Positions 1-10,470 of a DNA stretch of 64,000 bases are shown in pieces. The notes under the pieces were generated by a model. The model had not been told where the DNA came from, searched no databases, and was given only the letters and a program-made list of their open reading frames with translations. Where the stretch lies: contig NZ_OZ075067.1 of assembly GCF_964186585.1 (NCBI RefSeq), positions 1,426,001 through 1,490,000 on the forward strand, written 5' to 3'. This DNA is from Microbacterium sp. MM2322 (GTDB taxonomy: Bacteria; Actinomycetota; Actinomycetes; Actinomycetales; Microbacteriaceae). A program made the translations under genes and the position numbers. Position 1 is the stretch's first letter. The number at the start of each line of letters is the position of its first letter.

Positions 1-105
1 GCGACCGTCGCGTTCCGCGTCCCGGCGGGGGCGGATGCCGCGCTCGTGACGGCCGCCCTGGAGGAACTCGCGGGCGAGATCCAGGTGGACCTCACCGTCG
101 TCTGA
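1..105 (+). CDS. C-terminal end of an unidentified protein (possibly ACT-domain)
   Basis: Frame 1 is open from the window edge to a TGA at 103-105, giving the last 34 residues of a protein that ends ...GEIQVDLTVV. The alternating hydrophobic pattern and the ending resemble the last helix and strand of small-molecule-binding ACT domains such as GcvR-like regulators, but 34 residues are too few to be sure. The next gene starts one base after the stop, so the two are probably co-transcribed. No function is assigned. Confidence 0.55.
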   Translation, partial: ATVAFRVPAGADAALVTAALEELAGEIQVDLTVV

Positions 106-106
106 C

Positions 107-763
107 GTGGCTCGCGTCGACGAGGTCCGCGCCCGCCTGCGCGAGGTGGCGGATCCCGAACGCGCAGCGGGCCAGCAGGCGTACATGAAGTCCGACCTGC
201 CGTTCCTGGGTGTGCGCGTGCCGGACACCCGTCGAGTCGCTCGCGCCGCGGCCGTGGGGGAGACGGATCCGTTCCGCATCCTCGCGGACGCGCGGGAGCT
301 GTGGGACGCGGCATCCCATCGTGAGGAGCGCTACGCGGCGATGATGCTCCTCGCGGTTCCGCCTGCTCGCGGAGACCTCCGGATCGTGCCGATCATCGAG
401 CACATGGTGCGGACGGGTCGTTGGTGGGACATCACGGACGAGCTGAGCGGCCGCATCCGTGAGCTTCTCGACGCCCATCCGAAGGACGGCGACGCTCTCG
501 TCCGGGGCTGGTGCGTGAGCGAGGAGATGTGGCTGCGTCGTCTCGCGATCCTCAGTCAGCTGGGCCGCCGCGCGGGAACCGATCTGCACCTGCTGTCCGA
601 GGCGCTGGACCCGAACCTCCGCGACGGCGAGTTCTTCATCCGGAAGGCGATCGGCTGGGCGTTGCGGGATGCCGCCCGCACCTACCCCGAGTGGGTGTCG
701 GCGTACGTGGCCGCGCACGCGCTGAGTCCGCTGAGCCGCCGCGAGGCGCTCAAGCACCTCTGA
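107..763 (+). CDS. DNA alkylation repair protein, AlkD-like HEAT-repeat glycosylase
   Basis: The 218-residue, all-helical protein matches the AlkD family of DNA glycosylases, which remove N3- and N7-alkylated purines from DNA using tandem HEAT-like helices. The family's catalytic cluster is recognisable: W106-W107-D108-I-T-D111 fits the Trp-x3-Asp pair seen in characterised AlkD, and the WLRRLAI segment around residues 142-147 carries the conserved arginine. The GTG start is one base after the preceding stop. The gene runs convergently into the transporter at 768-1934 with only 4 bp between stops. The family assignment is good; the exact substrate is inferred from the family. Confidence 0.85.
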   Translation: MARVDEVRARLREVADPERAAGQQAYMKSDLPFLGVRVPDTRRVARAAAVGETDPFRILADARELWDAASHREERYAAMMLLAVPPARGDLRIVPIIEHMVRTGRWWDITDELSGRIRELLDAHPKDGDALVRGWCVSEEMWLRRLAILSQLGRRAGTDLHLLSEALDPNLRDGEFFIRKAIGWALRDAARTYPEWVSAYVAAHALSPLSRREALKHL

Positions 764-767
764 CGCG

Positions 768-1934
768 TCACGCGAGGAGGAGCGGGATCGTCGCCGCGCC
801 CACGACGAGCGGAGCGGCGACGAGTCCCCAGAGGATGAACCGGCTCCACGGCAGGTGCACGTCTGCAGCCACGAGGCGCTGGTGCCAGAGGAGGGTCGCC
901 AGCGACGCCCACGGCGTGATCAGGGGACCCGCGTTGACGCCGATCAGGAGAGCTGCGAGCCGGTGAGGCGTGTCGGCCGTCGATTCGAGGAGCAGATACG
1001 CGGGCAGGTTGTCGAGCGCGTTGGCGGTGACGAGGGCGGTGCCCGACATGCGGAGCAGATCGATGGGCTCGGACCCGGAGCCCGCGATGGCCGTCGCCAG
1101 CTGCCCGGACCCCCACGCTTCGAGCGCCGCGACCGCGGAGAAGAGGCCCGCGGCGAAGACGAGGAGCGACCACGGCACCAGGCGGATCGTGAGCGCCTTC
1201 GGTGAGCGCCAGCCGAAGAGGGCGAGGAGGGCAGCAGCGGCGACGGTGGCGGGGATCCAGGGCTCGAGCCCGCTCACGAGCAACGGCAGGAGCGCGATGA
1301 CGACAACGGATGCCGCGACGAGCTGCGCGCGGTCGCTGACCCGCGGCGGCGGCGCGACGGTGAACGTCCCCACGAGCGACCGGCGGTGGAATGCCCACAG
1401 CAGCGCGACGGTGACGAGGATCGCGATAGCCGCGGACGGGCCGAGCAGGAGGAGGAAGGATGCCGGGTCCGCGGACCCCGGCATGCGAGCGAGCGCGAGC
1501 AGGTTCGTGAGGTTCGACACGGGCAGCACGAGCGAGGCCGTGTTGGCGAGCCAGACGGTGGTCAGCGCGAATGGCAGCGGCGGCAGGCCGTTGGCACGCG
1601 CCACGGCGATCACCACCGGCGTCAACAGGACGGCCGTCGTGTCGAGCGAGAGGAACGCGGTCGTGACGACCGCGAGCACCACGACGAGCACCCAGAGCAG
1701 TGCCGTCCGGCCACGGGAGAGGCGTGCGAGCCACGACGCGGTGACATCGAACACGCCTGCTTTCGCAGCGAGCTCGGCGACGATCGTCACCGCGACCACG
1801 AAGGCGAGGATCGGGAGCACCCGTTCCGCGACGCCGCCGAGGTCGGCGAGGGGCAGGATGCCGGTGACGAGAGCGGCGATCGCCCCCAGGAGCAGGACGA
1901 GTCCCGCGAGAGCGAGCTTCACGGCATCCATCAT
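768..1934 (-). CDS. ArsB/NhaD (SLC13-like) membrane transporter
   Basis: This is a 388-residue polytopic membrane protein of the ion-transporter superfamily that includes ArsB, NhaD and the SLC13 permeases. It has about ten hydrophobic segments in two halves, with family-like motifs including VTTAFLSLDTTAVLLTPV in the first half and TANALDNLPAYL in the second; the two look like the paired re-entrant hairpins of this fold. The ORF stays open further upstream but would run into thrS, so the double-Met start at 1934/1931 is preferred. Neighbours give no clue to the substrate: arsenite, Na+/H+ exchange and dicarboxylate are all possible. No arsR or arsC is nearby. Confidence 0.82.
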   Translation of the reverse strand: MMDAVKLALAGLVLLLGAIAALVTGILPLADLGGVAERVLPILAFVVAVTIVAELAAKAGVFDVTASWLARLSRGRTALLWVLVVVLAVVTTAFLSLDTTAVLLTPVVIAVARANGLPPLPFALTTVWLANTASLVLPVSNLTNLLALARMPGSADPASFLLLLGPSAAIAILVTVALLWAFHRRSLVGTFTVAPPPRVSDRAQLVAASVVVIALLPLLVSGLEPWIPATVAAAALLALFGWRSPKALTIRLVPWSLLVFAAGLFSAVAALEAWGSGQLATAIAGSGSEPIDLLRMSGTALVTANALDNLPAYLLLESTADTPHRLAALLIGVNAGPLITPWASLATLLWHQRLVAADVHLPWSRFILWGLVAAPLVVGAATIPLLLA

Positions 1935-2053
1935 CGCGCCTGTCGGGCGCCCAGTAGACTCGCAGGATGCAGAACGGCCGGTCTTCCCACCTCGCCGGTA
2001 CGCGAACGCCGCGGGCCTGAGCGGGCGGAGCGCGTCGTGCGCTCGAAGCTGAC

Positions 2054-2080
2054 TACCCTGATCCGAGCCACTTCCTGGAG
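2054..2080 (+). promoter_or_regulatory. Likely thrS promoter -10 and ribosome binding site
   Basis: TACCCT at 2054-2059 fits the actinobacterial -10 pattern TAnnnT. CTGGAG at 2075-2080 is a ribosome binding site 8 nt before the TTG start at 2089. No convincing -35 is visible. The 154 bp between the divergent transporter start and thrS holds nothing else I can support. Confidence 0.4.
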
Positions 2081-2088
2081 ATCCTCCC

Positions 2089-4098
2089 TTGTCTGATCTG
2101 ATCGCCCCGGCGGACGTCGAACTTCCCGCCGATGGTTTCGCCCTGTTCCCTGACCGCTCTGTCATCGCCCTCCGTATCGACGGTGAGTTGAAGGACCTCG
2201 CGACGGTGGTCGACACCGTCGACGGCGTCGAGCCCGTGACCGTGTCGAGCCCCGACGGACTGAACATCCTGCGGCATTCGACCGCCCACATCCTCGCCCA
2301 GGCGGTGCAACGCATCCGCCCGCAGGCCAACCTCGGCATCGGCCCTCCCGTCACCGACGGCTTCTACTACGACTTCGGCGTCGAGGAGCCCTTCACCCCG
2401 GAGGACCTGAAGGCGATCAAGAAGGAGATGGAGCGGATCGTCCGCGAAGGCCAGCGGTTCGTCCGCCGTGTCGTCACGGACGACGAGGCGCGCGCCGAAC
2501 TCGCCGACGAGCCGTTCAAGCTCGAACTCATCGGTCTGAAGGGCGGCACGAAAGAGGCCGCCGAGGGTGCATCGGTCGAGGTCGGCGCCGGCGAGTTGAC
2601 CATCTACGACAACGTCACCCGCGACGGTGAGACCGCGTGGAAGGACCTCTGCCGCGGACCCCACGTGCCGAACACCCGCATGGTCGGCAACGGGTGGGAT
2701 CTCACCCGCATGGCCGGCGCGTACTGGCGTGGGAGCGAGAAGAACCCCCAGCTGCAGCGCATCTACGGCACCGCCTGGCCGTCGAAGGACGAGCTGCGGG
2801 CCTACCAGCACCGCCTCGAAGAGGCAGCGAAGCGTGATCACCGCAAACTCGGCAAGGAACTCGACCTCTTCTCGTTCCCGGAGGAGATCGGTTCGGGCCT
2901 GAGCGTCTGGCACCCTCGCGGCGGCATCGTCCGTGGCGAGATGGAGCAGCACGCGCGCCGTCGACACATCGAGGGCGGCTACACCTACGTGTACACGCCG
3001 CACATCTCGAAGGAGGACCTGTTCCTCACCTCGAACCACCTCGTCACCTACAAGGACGGGATGTTCCCGCCGATCGTCATGGACGAGGAGCGGGATGCCG
3101 ACGGCAACATCACGAAGCAGGGCCAGGACTATTACCTCAAGCCCATGAACTGCCCGATGCACATCCTGATCTACAAGGAGCGCGCGCGCAGCTACCGTGA
3201 CCTGCCGCTGCGTTTTGCAGAGAACGGGACGGTGTATCGCAACGAGCTCTCCGGGGCGCTGCACGGACTGACCCGCGTGCGCGGGTTCACCCAGGACGAC
3301 TCCCACCTGTTCGTCACCCCGGAGCAGCTCGAGACCGAGGCCACTCGGGTCCTCGAATTCGTGATCTCCATGCTCCGCGACTTCGGACTCGAAGACTTCG
3401 AGCTCGAGCTGTCGATGCGCGACGACGAGAAGGAGAAGTGGATCGGCAGCGACGAGTTCTGGCAGTACTCGACCGACGCGCTCCGCAACGTCGCCCTCGC
3501 GAGTGGACTCAAGCTGACCGAGGTCCCCGGCGAGGCCGCGTTCTACGGTCCCAAGATCGACCTGAAGACGAAGGATGCCATCGGCCGCACCTGGCAGCTG
3601 TCCACCGTGCAGGTCGACCCGAACCTTCCGGAGCGTTTCGGACTCGAGTACACCGGACCCGACGGCGAGAAGCACCGCCCGATCATGATCCACCGGGCGT
3701 TGTTCGGCTCGATCGAGCGCTTCTTCGCGATTCTCCTCGAGCACTACGCGGGCGCGTTCCCGGTGTGGCTGTCGCCCGTCCAGGTCGTCGGCATCCCCGT
3801 CGCAGAGCAGTACGGCGACTACCTCGAGGAGATCGTCTCGCGGCTCCGTGCGAAGGGCGTGCGGGCTGAGGTCGACCATTCCGACGACCGCATGCAGAAG
3901 AAGATCCGCACGCACACCACGCAGAAGGTTCCCGTGCAGCTGATCGCGGGGGAGCAGGACCGCTCCGGCGGCACCGTGTCCTTCCGATTCCGTGACGGCT
4001 CGCAGACCAACGGCATCCCCGTCGACGAGGCGATCGACAAGATCGTCGCTGCGATCGCCGAGCGGCTGCTCGTCAACACCGCTGCGGACCTGGCATGA
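2089..4098 (+). CDS. thrS: Threonyl-tRNA synthetase
   Basis: This 669-residue class II synthetase charges tRNA-Thr in the cytoplasm. Domains in order are an N-terminal TGS domain (about 1-60), an editing domain opening with H63-x3-H67, the class II catalytic core with C355 in MNCPMH as a zinc ligand, and a C-terminal anticodon-binding domain (about 560-660). The start is TTG with a CTGGAG ribosome binding site; this is the start that gives a normal N-terminus (MSDLIAP). The last codons overlap the HIT gene by 4 nt, so the two are translationally coupled, as is usual in actinobacteria. Confidence 0.97.
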   Translation: MSDLIAPADVELPADGFALFPDRSVIALRIDGELKDLATVVDTVDGVEPVTVSSPDGLNILRHSTAHILAQAVQRIRPQANLGIGPPVTDGFYYDFGVEEPFTPEDLKAIKKEMERIVREGQRFVRRVVTDDEARAELADEPFKLELIGLKGGTKEAAEGASVEVGAGELTIYDNVTRDGETAWKDLCRGPHVPNTRMVGNGWDLTRMAGAYWRGSEKNPQLQRIYGTAWPSKDELRAYQHRLEEAAKRDHRKLGKELDLFSFPEEIGSGLSVWHPRGGIVRGEMEQHARRRHIEGGYTYVYTPHISKEDLFLTSNHLVTYKDGMFPPIVMDEERDADGNITKQGQDYYLKPMNCPMHILIYKERARSYRDLPLRFAENGTVYRNELSGALHGLTRVRGFTQDDSHLFVTPEQLETEATRVLEFVISMLRDFGLEDFELELSMRDDEKEKWIGSDEFWQYSTDALRNVALASGLKLTEVPGEAAFYGPKIDLKTKDAIGRTWQLSTVQVDPNLPERFGLEYTGPDGEKHRPIMIHRALFGSIERFFAILLEHYAGAFPVWLSPVQVVGIPVAEQYGDYLEEIVSRLRAKGVRAEVDHSDDRMQKKIRTHTTQKVPVQLIAGEQDRSGGTVSFRFRDGSQTNGIPVDEAIDKIVAAIAERLLVNTAADLA

Positions 4099-4643
4099 CG
4101 GAGGACGGCGTCCGGATCGAGCCGGCATCCGAGCTCGCGGGCGTCCCCGACGAGTTCCAGCGCCTCTGGACGCCGCACCGAATGGCGTACATCCAGGCGG
4201 GTCCCGAACCGCTGAAGCACGACTGCCCGTTCTGCGCGGCGCCCGGCAAGTCCGATGAGGACGGCCTGATCGTCGCGCGCGGCGAGACGGCGTATGTGCT
4301 GCTGAACTTGTTCCCGTACAACTCGGGTCACCTGTTGGTGTGCCCCTACCGCCACTTCGGCACGTACGACGAGGCGACCCCCGAAGAGGTCGCCGAGATC
4401 GGTGCCCTCACGCAGGTCGCGATGCGTGTGCTGCGGAAGGTCGCGAACTGCGACGGCTTCAACCTCGGGATGAACCAAGGCGCTGTCGCGGGAGCCGGCG
4501 TCGCAGAGCATCTGCACCAGCACGTGGTCCCCCGCTGGGCGACTGATGCGAACTTCTTCCCCATCATCGCGAAGACGAAGGCGCTGCCTCAGCTTCTCGG
4601 CGAGGTGCGCCAGGCCGTGCAGGAGGGCTGGCCCGTCCTCTGA
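4095..4643 (+). CDS. HIT-family nucleotide hydrolase/phosphorylase (Ap4A-type)
   Basis: The 182-residue protein has the histidine triad H139-L-H141-Q-H143-V-V, in which the central His carries the nucleotidyl group during catalysis. NSGH at 76-79 is the upstream HIT motif, and a CPFC pair at 44-47 may bind zinc. Length and sequence fit the mycobacterial Rv2613c-like diadenosine tetraphosphate phosphorylases encoded just after thrS. Class II synthetases make Ap4A as a by-product, so coupling to thrS by a 4-nt overlap is biologically sensible. Whether it is a phosphorylase or a hydrolase cannot be told from the sequence. Confidence 0.92.
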   Translation: MTEDGVRIEPASELAGVPDEFQRLWTPHRMAYIQAGPEPLKHDCPFCAAPGKSDEDGLIVARGETAYVLLNLFPYNSGHLLVCPYRHFGTYDEATPEEVAEIGALTQVAMRVLRKVANCDGFNLGMNQGAVAGAGVAEHLHQHVVPRWATDANFFPIIAKTKALPQLLGEVRQAVQEGWPVL

Positions 4644-4662
4644 CGGACCAGCCCCGTGGCGG

Positions 4663-5514
4663 TCACCGGACCTGCGTGACCTCGAACTGCATGCGCGGGT
4701 GGGCGTACGCCTCCTGCGATTCGATCAGCTGCAGCTCGCGGGCGCCCGCGTCGTAGGTGTTCTGGAGAAGATCGAAGACGCTCGACGTCGTCTTCGCGAG
4801 AGCGTCGGCGGCGTCGCCAGAGCTGCGGAAGTGGGCCGTGAACAGCGCTGCCGTCACGTCGCCCGAGCCGTTCGCCTTCATCGGGATGTGCGGGGTGCGG
4901 ACGATCCACGCGCCGCCGTCGGTCACGGCCATCATCTCGATCGTCCCCTCGGGGCGGTCGGGACGCTCGACGCTGGTCACGAGGACGGTCGACGGACCCA
5001 TCGCGCGCGCCGCGTCCACGGAGGCCAGGGTGGACTCGAGGTCGGTCGGCTCGGTGCCCGTCAGGAAGCCGAGCTCGAACTGATTCGGGGTGATCAGGTC
5101 TGCGGCGGGGACCACCCGCTCGCGCAGCAGGATCGGGATGGCGGGGGCCACGAAGCATCCGCTCTTGGCGTTTCCCATCACGGGGTCGCACGCGTAGATC
5201 GCGTTCGGATTGGCCGCCTTCACGCGCGCGACGGCGTCGAGGATGACATCGCCGATGCCCTCGCCGCCCTGGTACCCCGAGAGGACCGCGTCGATCTCGC
5301 CGAACGCGCCGCGCTCCTCGATGCCGGTGATGACGTCGGCGACATCCTGCGGGCTGATGAGCGGGCCGCGCCACGCGCCGTACCCGGTGTGGTTGGAGAA
5401 GTTGACCGTGTAGACGGGATACACCTCGACACCGATGCGCTGCAGGGGGAACACGGCGGCCGAGTTGCCGACGTGTCCGTAGGCGACGGCCGACTGGATG
5501 GAGAGGATCTTCAC
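4663..5514 (-). CDS. pdxY: Pyridoxal kinase PdxY
   Basis: The 283-residue ribokinase-fold enzyme phosphorylates pyridoxal to pyridoxal 5'-phosphate in the B6 salvage pathway. It opens with [20 protein letters not shown], the PdxY/PdxK signature, and the substrate loop follows at VNFSNHTGYGAW. The C-terminal GSGD in MKANGSGDVTAALF supplies the catalytic Asp and anion hole. The GTG start at 5514-5512 overlaps the TGA of pdxR by 3 nt (GTGA), so the kinase is co-translated with its probable regulator. It runs convergently to the HIT gene, 19 bp away. Confidence 0.95.
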   Translation of the reverse strand: MKILSIQSAVAYGHVGNSAAVFPLQRIGVEVYPVYTVNFSNHTGYGAWRGPLISPQDVADVITGIEERGAFGEIDAVLSGYQGGEGIGDVILDAVARVKAANPNAIYACDPVMGNAKSGCFVAPAIPILLRERVVPAADLITPNQFELGFLTGTEPTDLESTLASVDAARAMGPSTVLVTSVERPDRPEGTIEMMAVTDGGAWIVRTPHIPMKANGSGDVTAALFTAHFRSSGDAADALAKTTSSVFDLLQNTYDAGARELQLIESQEAYAHPRMQFEVTQVR

Positions 5515-6863
5515 GGGGCGGGGCTCGCTTTCGGTGTGGGCGCGATCGCTCGCGCGGAGGCGGCGACGTCGGCGGCCAGCCGCGCGGCGTCGGAATCGGA
5601 GAGGTCGTGCACGGTCAGCCGCAGGCGGTGCGTCGCATCGGAGTCGGCGAGCACGAACTCGTCTCCGGGACGGGCGAGCCATCCGCGACGCATGAGCTGC
5701 TCGGCGACCCCGCGGGCAGGCGCGGGCACGCGGACCCACAGGCTGAGCCCGTCACCGACGACGGTGGGGAGCCCCGCGGAGGTGAGCAAGGCGGCGAAAG
5801 CCTCGTTGCGCTCCCGGTAGTGCCGGGCGGCGCTCTCTACGCCCGCCATCACATCGGGATCGGAGACGAGCGACAGCACGAGCCGCTGCAGCAGATGGCT
5901 CACCCACGTGGAGCCGGGACTGAGCCGTCGGGCGAGCCGGTCGGCGGTCTCGCGGTCGCTCGCCGTGACAGCGAGGCACATGTCGGGTCCGAGGAACTTC
6001 GACACCGATCGGATGAGGGCCCACCGGCGGTGGGAGGAGCCGATGATCGAGTGGTACCGCTCGCGGGAGAGCATCGAGAAGTGGTCGTCTTCGATGACCA
6101 GGACGTACGGATGCCGCTCCAGCACGGCCCGCAGCTCCGCCGCACGCTCGGCGGTGAGGCTCACCCCGGTGGGGTTCTGCGCGCGGGGGGTGCAGACGAT
6201 CGCGCGAACGCCGGCGTCGAGCGCGGCCTGCAGGCCGGCCACCGTCATCCCGTACTCGTCGACGGGGATCGGAACCGGGCGGTATCCGCCGATCCGGACG
6301 GTGCGGAGCGCGGAGAGGAAGCAGGGGTCTTCGAGGCCGACGGCGTCGTCGCGGGTGAGGGCGTCCGCGAAGAGCCGTTCGAGCGCATCGACTGCGCCGC
6401 CGGTGATCGTGAGGTGCAGTTCGTCGCGTCCCGGCAGGTCGGTGGCGATCCAGGCGGCGGCCCACGATTCGAGGTCGGGATCGATCGTCGGCTCGCCGTA
6501 CAGCACGGGTCGACCCTCCAGGGTGCGGAGGGCGCGGAAGGGATCGGGGATGAGTGCGGGATCGGGATTTCCCGTGCCGACGTCGCGCAGGACGGTGTCG
6601 GCGGCGAATCCCTCCTGCGCGATGTCGGACCGGGCAGCCACGCGAGTGCCGGCGCGGCCGGCGGTCTCGACGGCGCCGGCGGCGGCGAGCTGACGGTACG
6701 CGGCGACCACCGTGTTGCGGTTGACGCCGACCGCGTCGGCGAGGGTCCGAACCGGGGGAAGAGCGGCGCCCGGGGCGAGTGCGCCGCGGTCGATGAGTGA
6801 ACGGATGCTGTCCGCGATCTCCGCGGCGGTGTCGCCGTGGATCGCCAGGACGTCGTTCGTCAT
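5511..6863 (-). CDS. pdxR: MocR-type PLP-responsive regulator PdxR
   Basis: The 450-residue MocR-subfamily GntR regulator has an N-terminal winged helix (about 8-76, with [20 protein letters not shown] as the recognition region) and a fold-type I aminotransferase-like sensor domain (about 95-440). The PLP-binding lysine is K289 in SVSKFLGP. PdxR proteins sense PLP and control pdxST; here the gene diverges from pdxS across 40 bp and is followed by pdxY, an arrangement that fits control of both synthesis and salvage. The ATG at 6863 is chosen because a TAGACT -10 box lies 7 nt upstream, implying a leaderless transcript. Confidence 0.93.
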   Translation of the reverse strand: MTNDVLAIHGDTAAEIADSIRSLIDRGALAPGAALPPVRTLADAVGVNRNTVVAAYRQLAAAGAVETAGRAGTRVAARSDIAQEGFAADTVLRDVGTGNPDPALIPDPFRALRTLEGRPVLYGEPTIDPDLESWAAAWIATDLPGRDELHLTITGGAVDALERLFADALTRDDAVGLEDPCFLSALRTVRIGGYRPVPIPVDEYGMTVAGLQAALDAGVRAIVCTPRAQNPTGVSLTAERAAELRAVLERHPYVLVIEDDHFSMLSRERYHSIIGSSHRRWALIRSVSKFLGPDMCLAVTASDRETADRLARRLSPGSTWVSHLLQRLVLSLVSDPDVMAGVESAARHYRERNEAFAALLTSAGLPTVVGDGLSLWVRVPAPARGVAEQLMRRGWLARPGDEFVLADSDATHRLRLTVHDLSDSDAARLAADVAASARAIAPTPKASPAP

Positions 6864-6903
6864 GCGGACGAGTCTATGTCTCGGACATGCTAACTTTTGG
6901 CCT
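6864..6903. promoter_or_regulatory. pdxR/pdxS divergent promoter with candidate PdxR operator
   Basis: The 40 bp between two divergent start codons contains a minus-strand -10 TAGACT (6871-6876 as AGTCTA) 7 nt from the pdxR ATG, and a plus-strand -10 TAACTT (6891-6896) 7 nt from the pdxS ATG. Between them is a perfect 13-bp inverted repeat, ATGTC-TCG-GACAT (6876-6888). Both transcripts look leaderless. The palindrome sits where it could control both promoters; that it is the PdxR operator is inferred. Confidence 0.7.
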
Positions 6904-7794
6904 ATGCCAGAATCGACCACCGGAACCGCCCGCGTGAAGCGGGGCCTCGCCGAGATGCTCAAGGGCGGCGTCATCATGGACGTCGTCACCGCCGACCAGG
7001 CCAAGATCGCCGAGGACGCCGGCGCCGTCGCCGTCATGGCGCTCGAGCGGGTGCCCGCCGACATCCGTTCCCAGGGCGGTGTCGCGCGCATGAGCGACCC
7101 CGACCTCATCGACGACATCATCGCCTCCGTCTCCATCCCCGTCATGGCCAAGGCCCGCATCGGTCACTTCGTCGAGGCCCAGGTGTTGCAGGAGCTCGGC
7201 GTCGACTACATAGACGAGTCCGAGGTGCTGTCCCCGGCCGACTACGTGAACCACATCGACAAGTGGGGCTACACCGTGCCCTTCGTCTGCGGTGCCACGA
7301 ACCTCGGCGAGGCGCTTCGGCGCATCACCGAAGGTGCCGCGATGATCCGATCCAAGGGCGAGGCGGGAACGGGTGACGTCTCGGAGGCGATGAAGCACAT
7401 CCGTAAGATCCGCGGCGAGATCGCGGCCCTCGCCGCCCTCCCGAAGGACGAGCTGTACGTCGCGGCCAAGGAGCTTCAGGCGCCCTACGACCTCGTCGCC
7501 GAGATCGCCGAGACCGGGGCTCTCCCCGTCGTCCTGTTCGTCGCCGGCGGCGTCGCGACCCCCGCCGACGCGGCGATGATGATGCAGCTGGGCGCGGACG
7601 GCGTGTTCGTGGGCTCGGGCATCTTCAAGAGCGGCAACCCGGCCGAACGCGCGGCCGCGATCGTGAAGGCGACGACGTTCTTCGACGACCCGAAGGTCGT
7701 CGCGGACGTGTCCCGCGGCCTCGGCGAGGCCATGGTCGGCATCAACGTGTCGGACCTCCCCGCGCCGCACCGTCTGGCCGAGCGCGGCTGGTGA
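6904..7794 (+). CDS. pdxS: Pyridoxal 5'-phosphate synthase subunit PdxS
   Basis: PdxS is the (beta/alpha)8 synthase subunit that builds PLP from ribose 5-phosphate, glyceraldehyde 3-phosphate and the ammonia delivered by PdxT. The 296-residue length is typical. MAKARIGHF around residues 81-89 carries K83, the Schiff-base lysine, and [13 protein letters not shown] is the phosphate-binding and ammonia-handling region. pdxT follows with a 4-nt overlap. The ATG at 6904 is 7 nt after a TAACTT -10 element, so the mRNA is probably leaderless. Confidence 0.97.
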   Translation: MPESTTGTARVKRGLAEMLKGGVIMDVVTADQAKIAEDAGAVAVMALERVPADIRSQGGVARMSDPDLIDDIIASVSIPVMAKARIGHFVEAQVLQELGVDYIDESEVLSPADYVNHIDKWGYTVPFVCGATNLGEALRRITEGAAMIRSKGEAGTGDVSEAMKHIRKIRGEIAALAALPKDELYVAAKELQAPYDLVAEIAETGALPVVLFVAGGVATPADAAMMMQLGADGVFVGSGIFKSGNPAERAAAIVKATTFFDDPKVVADVSRGLGEAMVGINVSDLPAPHRLAERGW

Positions 7795-8378
7795 CCTCGC
7801 CGCGGGTCGGGATCCTCGCGCTCCAGGGCGACGTCCGTGAGCACGCCCGCGTGCTGGCCGGGCTCGGCGCCGAGGTCGTCCTCGTGCGCCGCCCCGAGGA
7901 GCTCGCCACCGTCGACGGGCTCGTCCTCCCCGGCGGGGAGTCGAGCGTCATCGACAAGCTCTCCAGGTCCTTCGGCATGCGGGAGCCGATCCGCGAGGCG
8001 ATCGCGGGCGGGATGCCGGTCCTCGGCACGTGTGCCGGTCTCATCCTGCTCGCCGACCGCCTCGTCGACGGCATCGCCGGCCAGCAGACGTTCGGCGGGC
8101 TCGACGTCGCCGTGCAGCGGAACGCGTTCGGCGCGCAGACGGAGTCGTTCGAGACCGAGCTCGACGTGCCCGCCATCGGTGCTCCGCCGATCCGGGCCAC
8201 GTTCATCCGTGCCCCCGTCGTGACGGATGCCGGCTCGGCGGAGGTGCTCGGACGCCTGCCGGACGGGCGGATCGTCGCCGTCCGCCAGGGAGCGCTCGTC
8301 GGCATCTCCTTCCACCCCGAGCTCGACGGCGACACCCGCTTCCACGAGCTGTTCCTCGCGGGCGTGGGCGACGCGTAG
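7791..8378 (+). CDS. pdxT: Pyridoxal 5'-phosphate synthase glutaminase subunit PdxT
   Basis: This 195-residue class I glutaminase supplies ammonia to PdxS. The nucleophile is C81 in GTCAGL and the His/Glu pair is H175/E177 in SFHPEL; the oxyanion strand PGGES is at 47-51. The GTG start overlaps the pdxS stop by 4 nt, ensuring matched subunit production for the 12:12 complex known for this family. The stop is TAG, rare in this window. Confidence 0.97.
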   Translation: MTSPRVGILALQGDVREHARVLAGLGAEVVLVRRPEELATVDGLVLPGGESSVIDKLSRSFGMREPIREAIAGGMPVLGTCAGLILLADRLVDGIAGQQTFGGLDVAVQRNAFGAQTESFETELDVPAIGAPPIRATFIRAPVVTDAGSAEVLGRLPDGRIVAVRQGALVGISFHPELDGDTRFHELFLAGVGDA

Positions 8379-8400
8379 CGGACCGGCGTGACCGCGGTCC

Positions 8401-8431
8401 TAGACTGGACCCTGCGCTTTTTCCGAGAGGA
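8401..8431 (+). promoter_or_regulatory. Likely yebC promoter -10 and ribosome binding site
   Basis: TAGACT at 8401-8406 is a -10 box of the type repeated through this window. GAGAGGAG at about 8425-8432 is a strong ribosome binding site before the GTG at 8437. This marks yebC as the start of a new transcription unit after pdxT. Confidence 0.5.
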
Positions 8432-8436
8432 GTCCC

Positions 8437-9195
<759 letters not shown>

Positions 9196-9238
9196 GCACC
9201 TCCGGGCGCGCCGACGAGCGGATGCCGCAACCCCCGCC

Positions 9239-9250
9239 TAGCGTGGGGGA
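9239..9250 (+). promoter_or_regulatory. Leaderless ruvC promoter -10
   Basis: TAGCGT at 9239-9244 is followed by 6 nt and then the GTG start of ruvC at 9251, the spacing expected when transcription starts at the first base of the start codon. No Shine-Dalgarno sequence is present. Confidence 0.5.
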
Positions 9251-9811
9251 GTGGCATCCGCTCTTCGCGTTCTCGGGATCGACCCCGGCCTGACCCGGTG
9301 CGGCATCGGCGTCGTGGATGTGCGTGCCGACCGCTCGGCCTCGCTCGTGCACGTGGGAGTCGTCCGGTCATCGCCTGAGGCCCCCATCGAGCAGCGGCTC
9401 GCCGCGATCGCCGCCGGCATCCGCCTCGTGCTCGTCGAGCATGAGCCGCACGTGGTCGCCGTCGAGCGGGTCTTCGCCCAGCAGAACCGCAGCACCGTGA
9501 TGGGGACGGCCCAGGCAAGCGGCATCGCGCTCCTCCTGGCCGCCGAGCACGGTCTGCCGGCTGCGACGCACACGCCATCCGAAGTGAAGGCCGCGATCAC
9601 CGGCTACGGCAACGCCGAGAAACTGCAGGTGCAGACGATGGTCGCCCGCGTCCTCAGACTCGACGCTCTGCCTCAGCCTGCCGACGCGGCCGACGCCCTC
9701 GCGATCGCGCTCTGCCACGCATGGCGGCGAGGGTCGGCAGCACCGGTCGGCGGCCCCCTGACACCGGCTCAGCGCGCGTGGGCCGAGGCCGAGAAGGCGA
9801 CCCGGCGCTGA
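9251..9811 (+). CDS. ruvC: Crossover junction endodeoxyribonuclease RuvC
   Basis: RuvC cuts Holliday junctions symmetrically with an RNase H-like active site. The 186-residue protein shows the first catalytic Asp in [11 protein letters not shown] near the N-terminus, the acidic VAVERVF strand, and a C-terminal [15 protein letters not shown] motif carrying the final Asp residues. It begins the ruvC-ruvA-ruvB cluster. The GTG start is supported by the -10 box 6 nt upstream. Confidence 0.96.
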   Translation: MASALRVLGIDPGLTRCGIGVVDVRADRSASLVHVGVVRSSPEAPIEQRLAAIAAGIRLVLVEHEPHVVAVERVFAQQNRSTVMGTAQASGIALLLAAEHGLPAATHTPSEVKAAITGYGNAEKLQVQTMVARVLRLDALPQPADAADALAIALCHAWRRGSAAPVGGPLTPAQRAWAEAEKATRR

Positions 9812-9846
9812 TGCGTGTCGCTCGAACATACGTCCGAACCCTCCCG

Positions 9847-9858
9847 TAGGCTCGCCGC
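9847..9858 (+). promoter_or_regulatory. Leaderless ruvA promoter -10
   Basis: TAGGCT at 9847-9852 lies exactly 6 nt before the ruvA ATG at 9859, with no ribosome binding site between. ruvAB can therefore probably be transcribed separately from ruvC. Confidence 0.5.
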
Positions 9859-10470
9859 ATGATCTCTTCCCTGCGCGGCCGTGTGCTGCACCTCGAACCC
9901 GACTCCGTCGTCATCGACGTGCACGGAGTCGGTTACGCGGTTGCCGTCACCGCGCAGCACGCGAGGCAGTTGCACCTCGGCGACGAGGTCTTCCTGCACA
10001 CGGCGATGATCGTGCGTGAAGATGCGATGTCGCTCTTCGGGTTCGAGGAGCGTTCGGAGCTCGATGTATTCGGGCAGCTTCTCAGCGTCTCGGGCGTCGG
10101 CCCGAAGTCCGCGCTCGGCGTGCTCTCCGCCCTCTCCGTCGACCAGATCGCGACGGCCGTCGCCGACGAGGACGACGCCCCCTTCCGACGGGTATCGGGC
10201 ATCGGCCCGAAGACGGCGAAGCTCATCGTCGTGCAGTTGGCCGGCAAACTGATCGCGCCGACGCGCGCGGCCTCGGGCGCGCCCGTCCCGCAGGGGCTCG
10301 GTGCGCAGGTCGCCGCCGCACTCGTCGCCCTGGGGTGGAGCGAGCGCGTCGCTGTCGACACCGCGGATTCGGTGCTCGCCGACGCTCCCGCGGGCGCGAC
10401 CGTCCCGGCGCTTCTCAAGCTCGCCCTCGCCCACCTCGGCCCGTCTCGCGCGGAGCGCACCGGTGTCTGA
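9859..10470 (+). CDS. ruvA: Holliday junction DNA helicase subunit RuvA
   Basis: RuvA tetramers hold the four-way junction and load RuvB. The 203-residue protein has the N-terminal OB fold ([10 protein letters not shown]...), paired helix-hairpin-helix motifs ([17 protein letters not shown] and [18 protein letters not shown]), and a short C-terminal RuvB-binding domain beginning near [14 protein letters not shown]. ruvB starts inside its last codons with an 8-nt overlap. Confidence 0.97.
   Translation: MISSLRGRVLHLEPDSVVIDVHGVGYAVAVTAQHARQLHLGDEVFLHTAMIVREDAMSLFGFEERSELDVFGQLLSVSGVGPKSALGVLSALSVDQIATAVADEDDAPFRRVSGIGPKTAKLIVVQLAGKLIAPTRAASGAPVPQGLGAQVAAALVALGWSERVAVDTADSVLADAPAGATVPALLKLALAHLGPSRAERTGV

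Noticed and set aside
1935..2354. N-terminal extension of the ArsB/NhaD transporter ORF into thrS
   Set aside because: The extra residues are polar and overlap thrS antisense; the membrane protein has a natural start at 1934.
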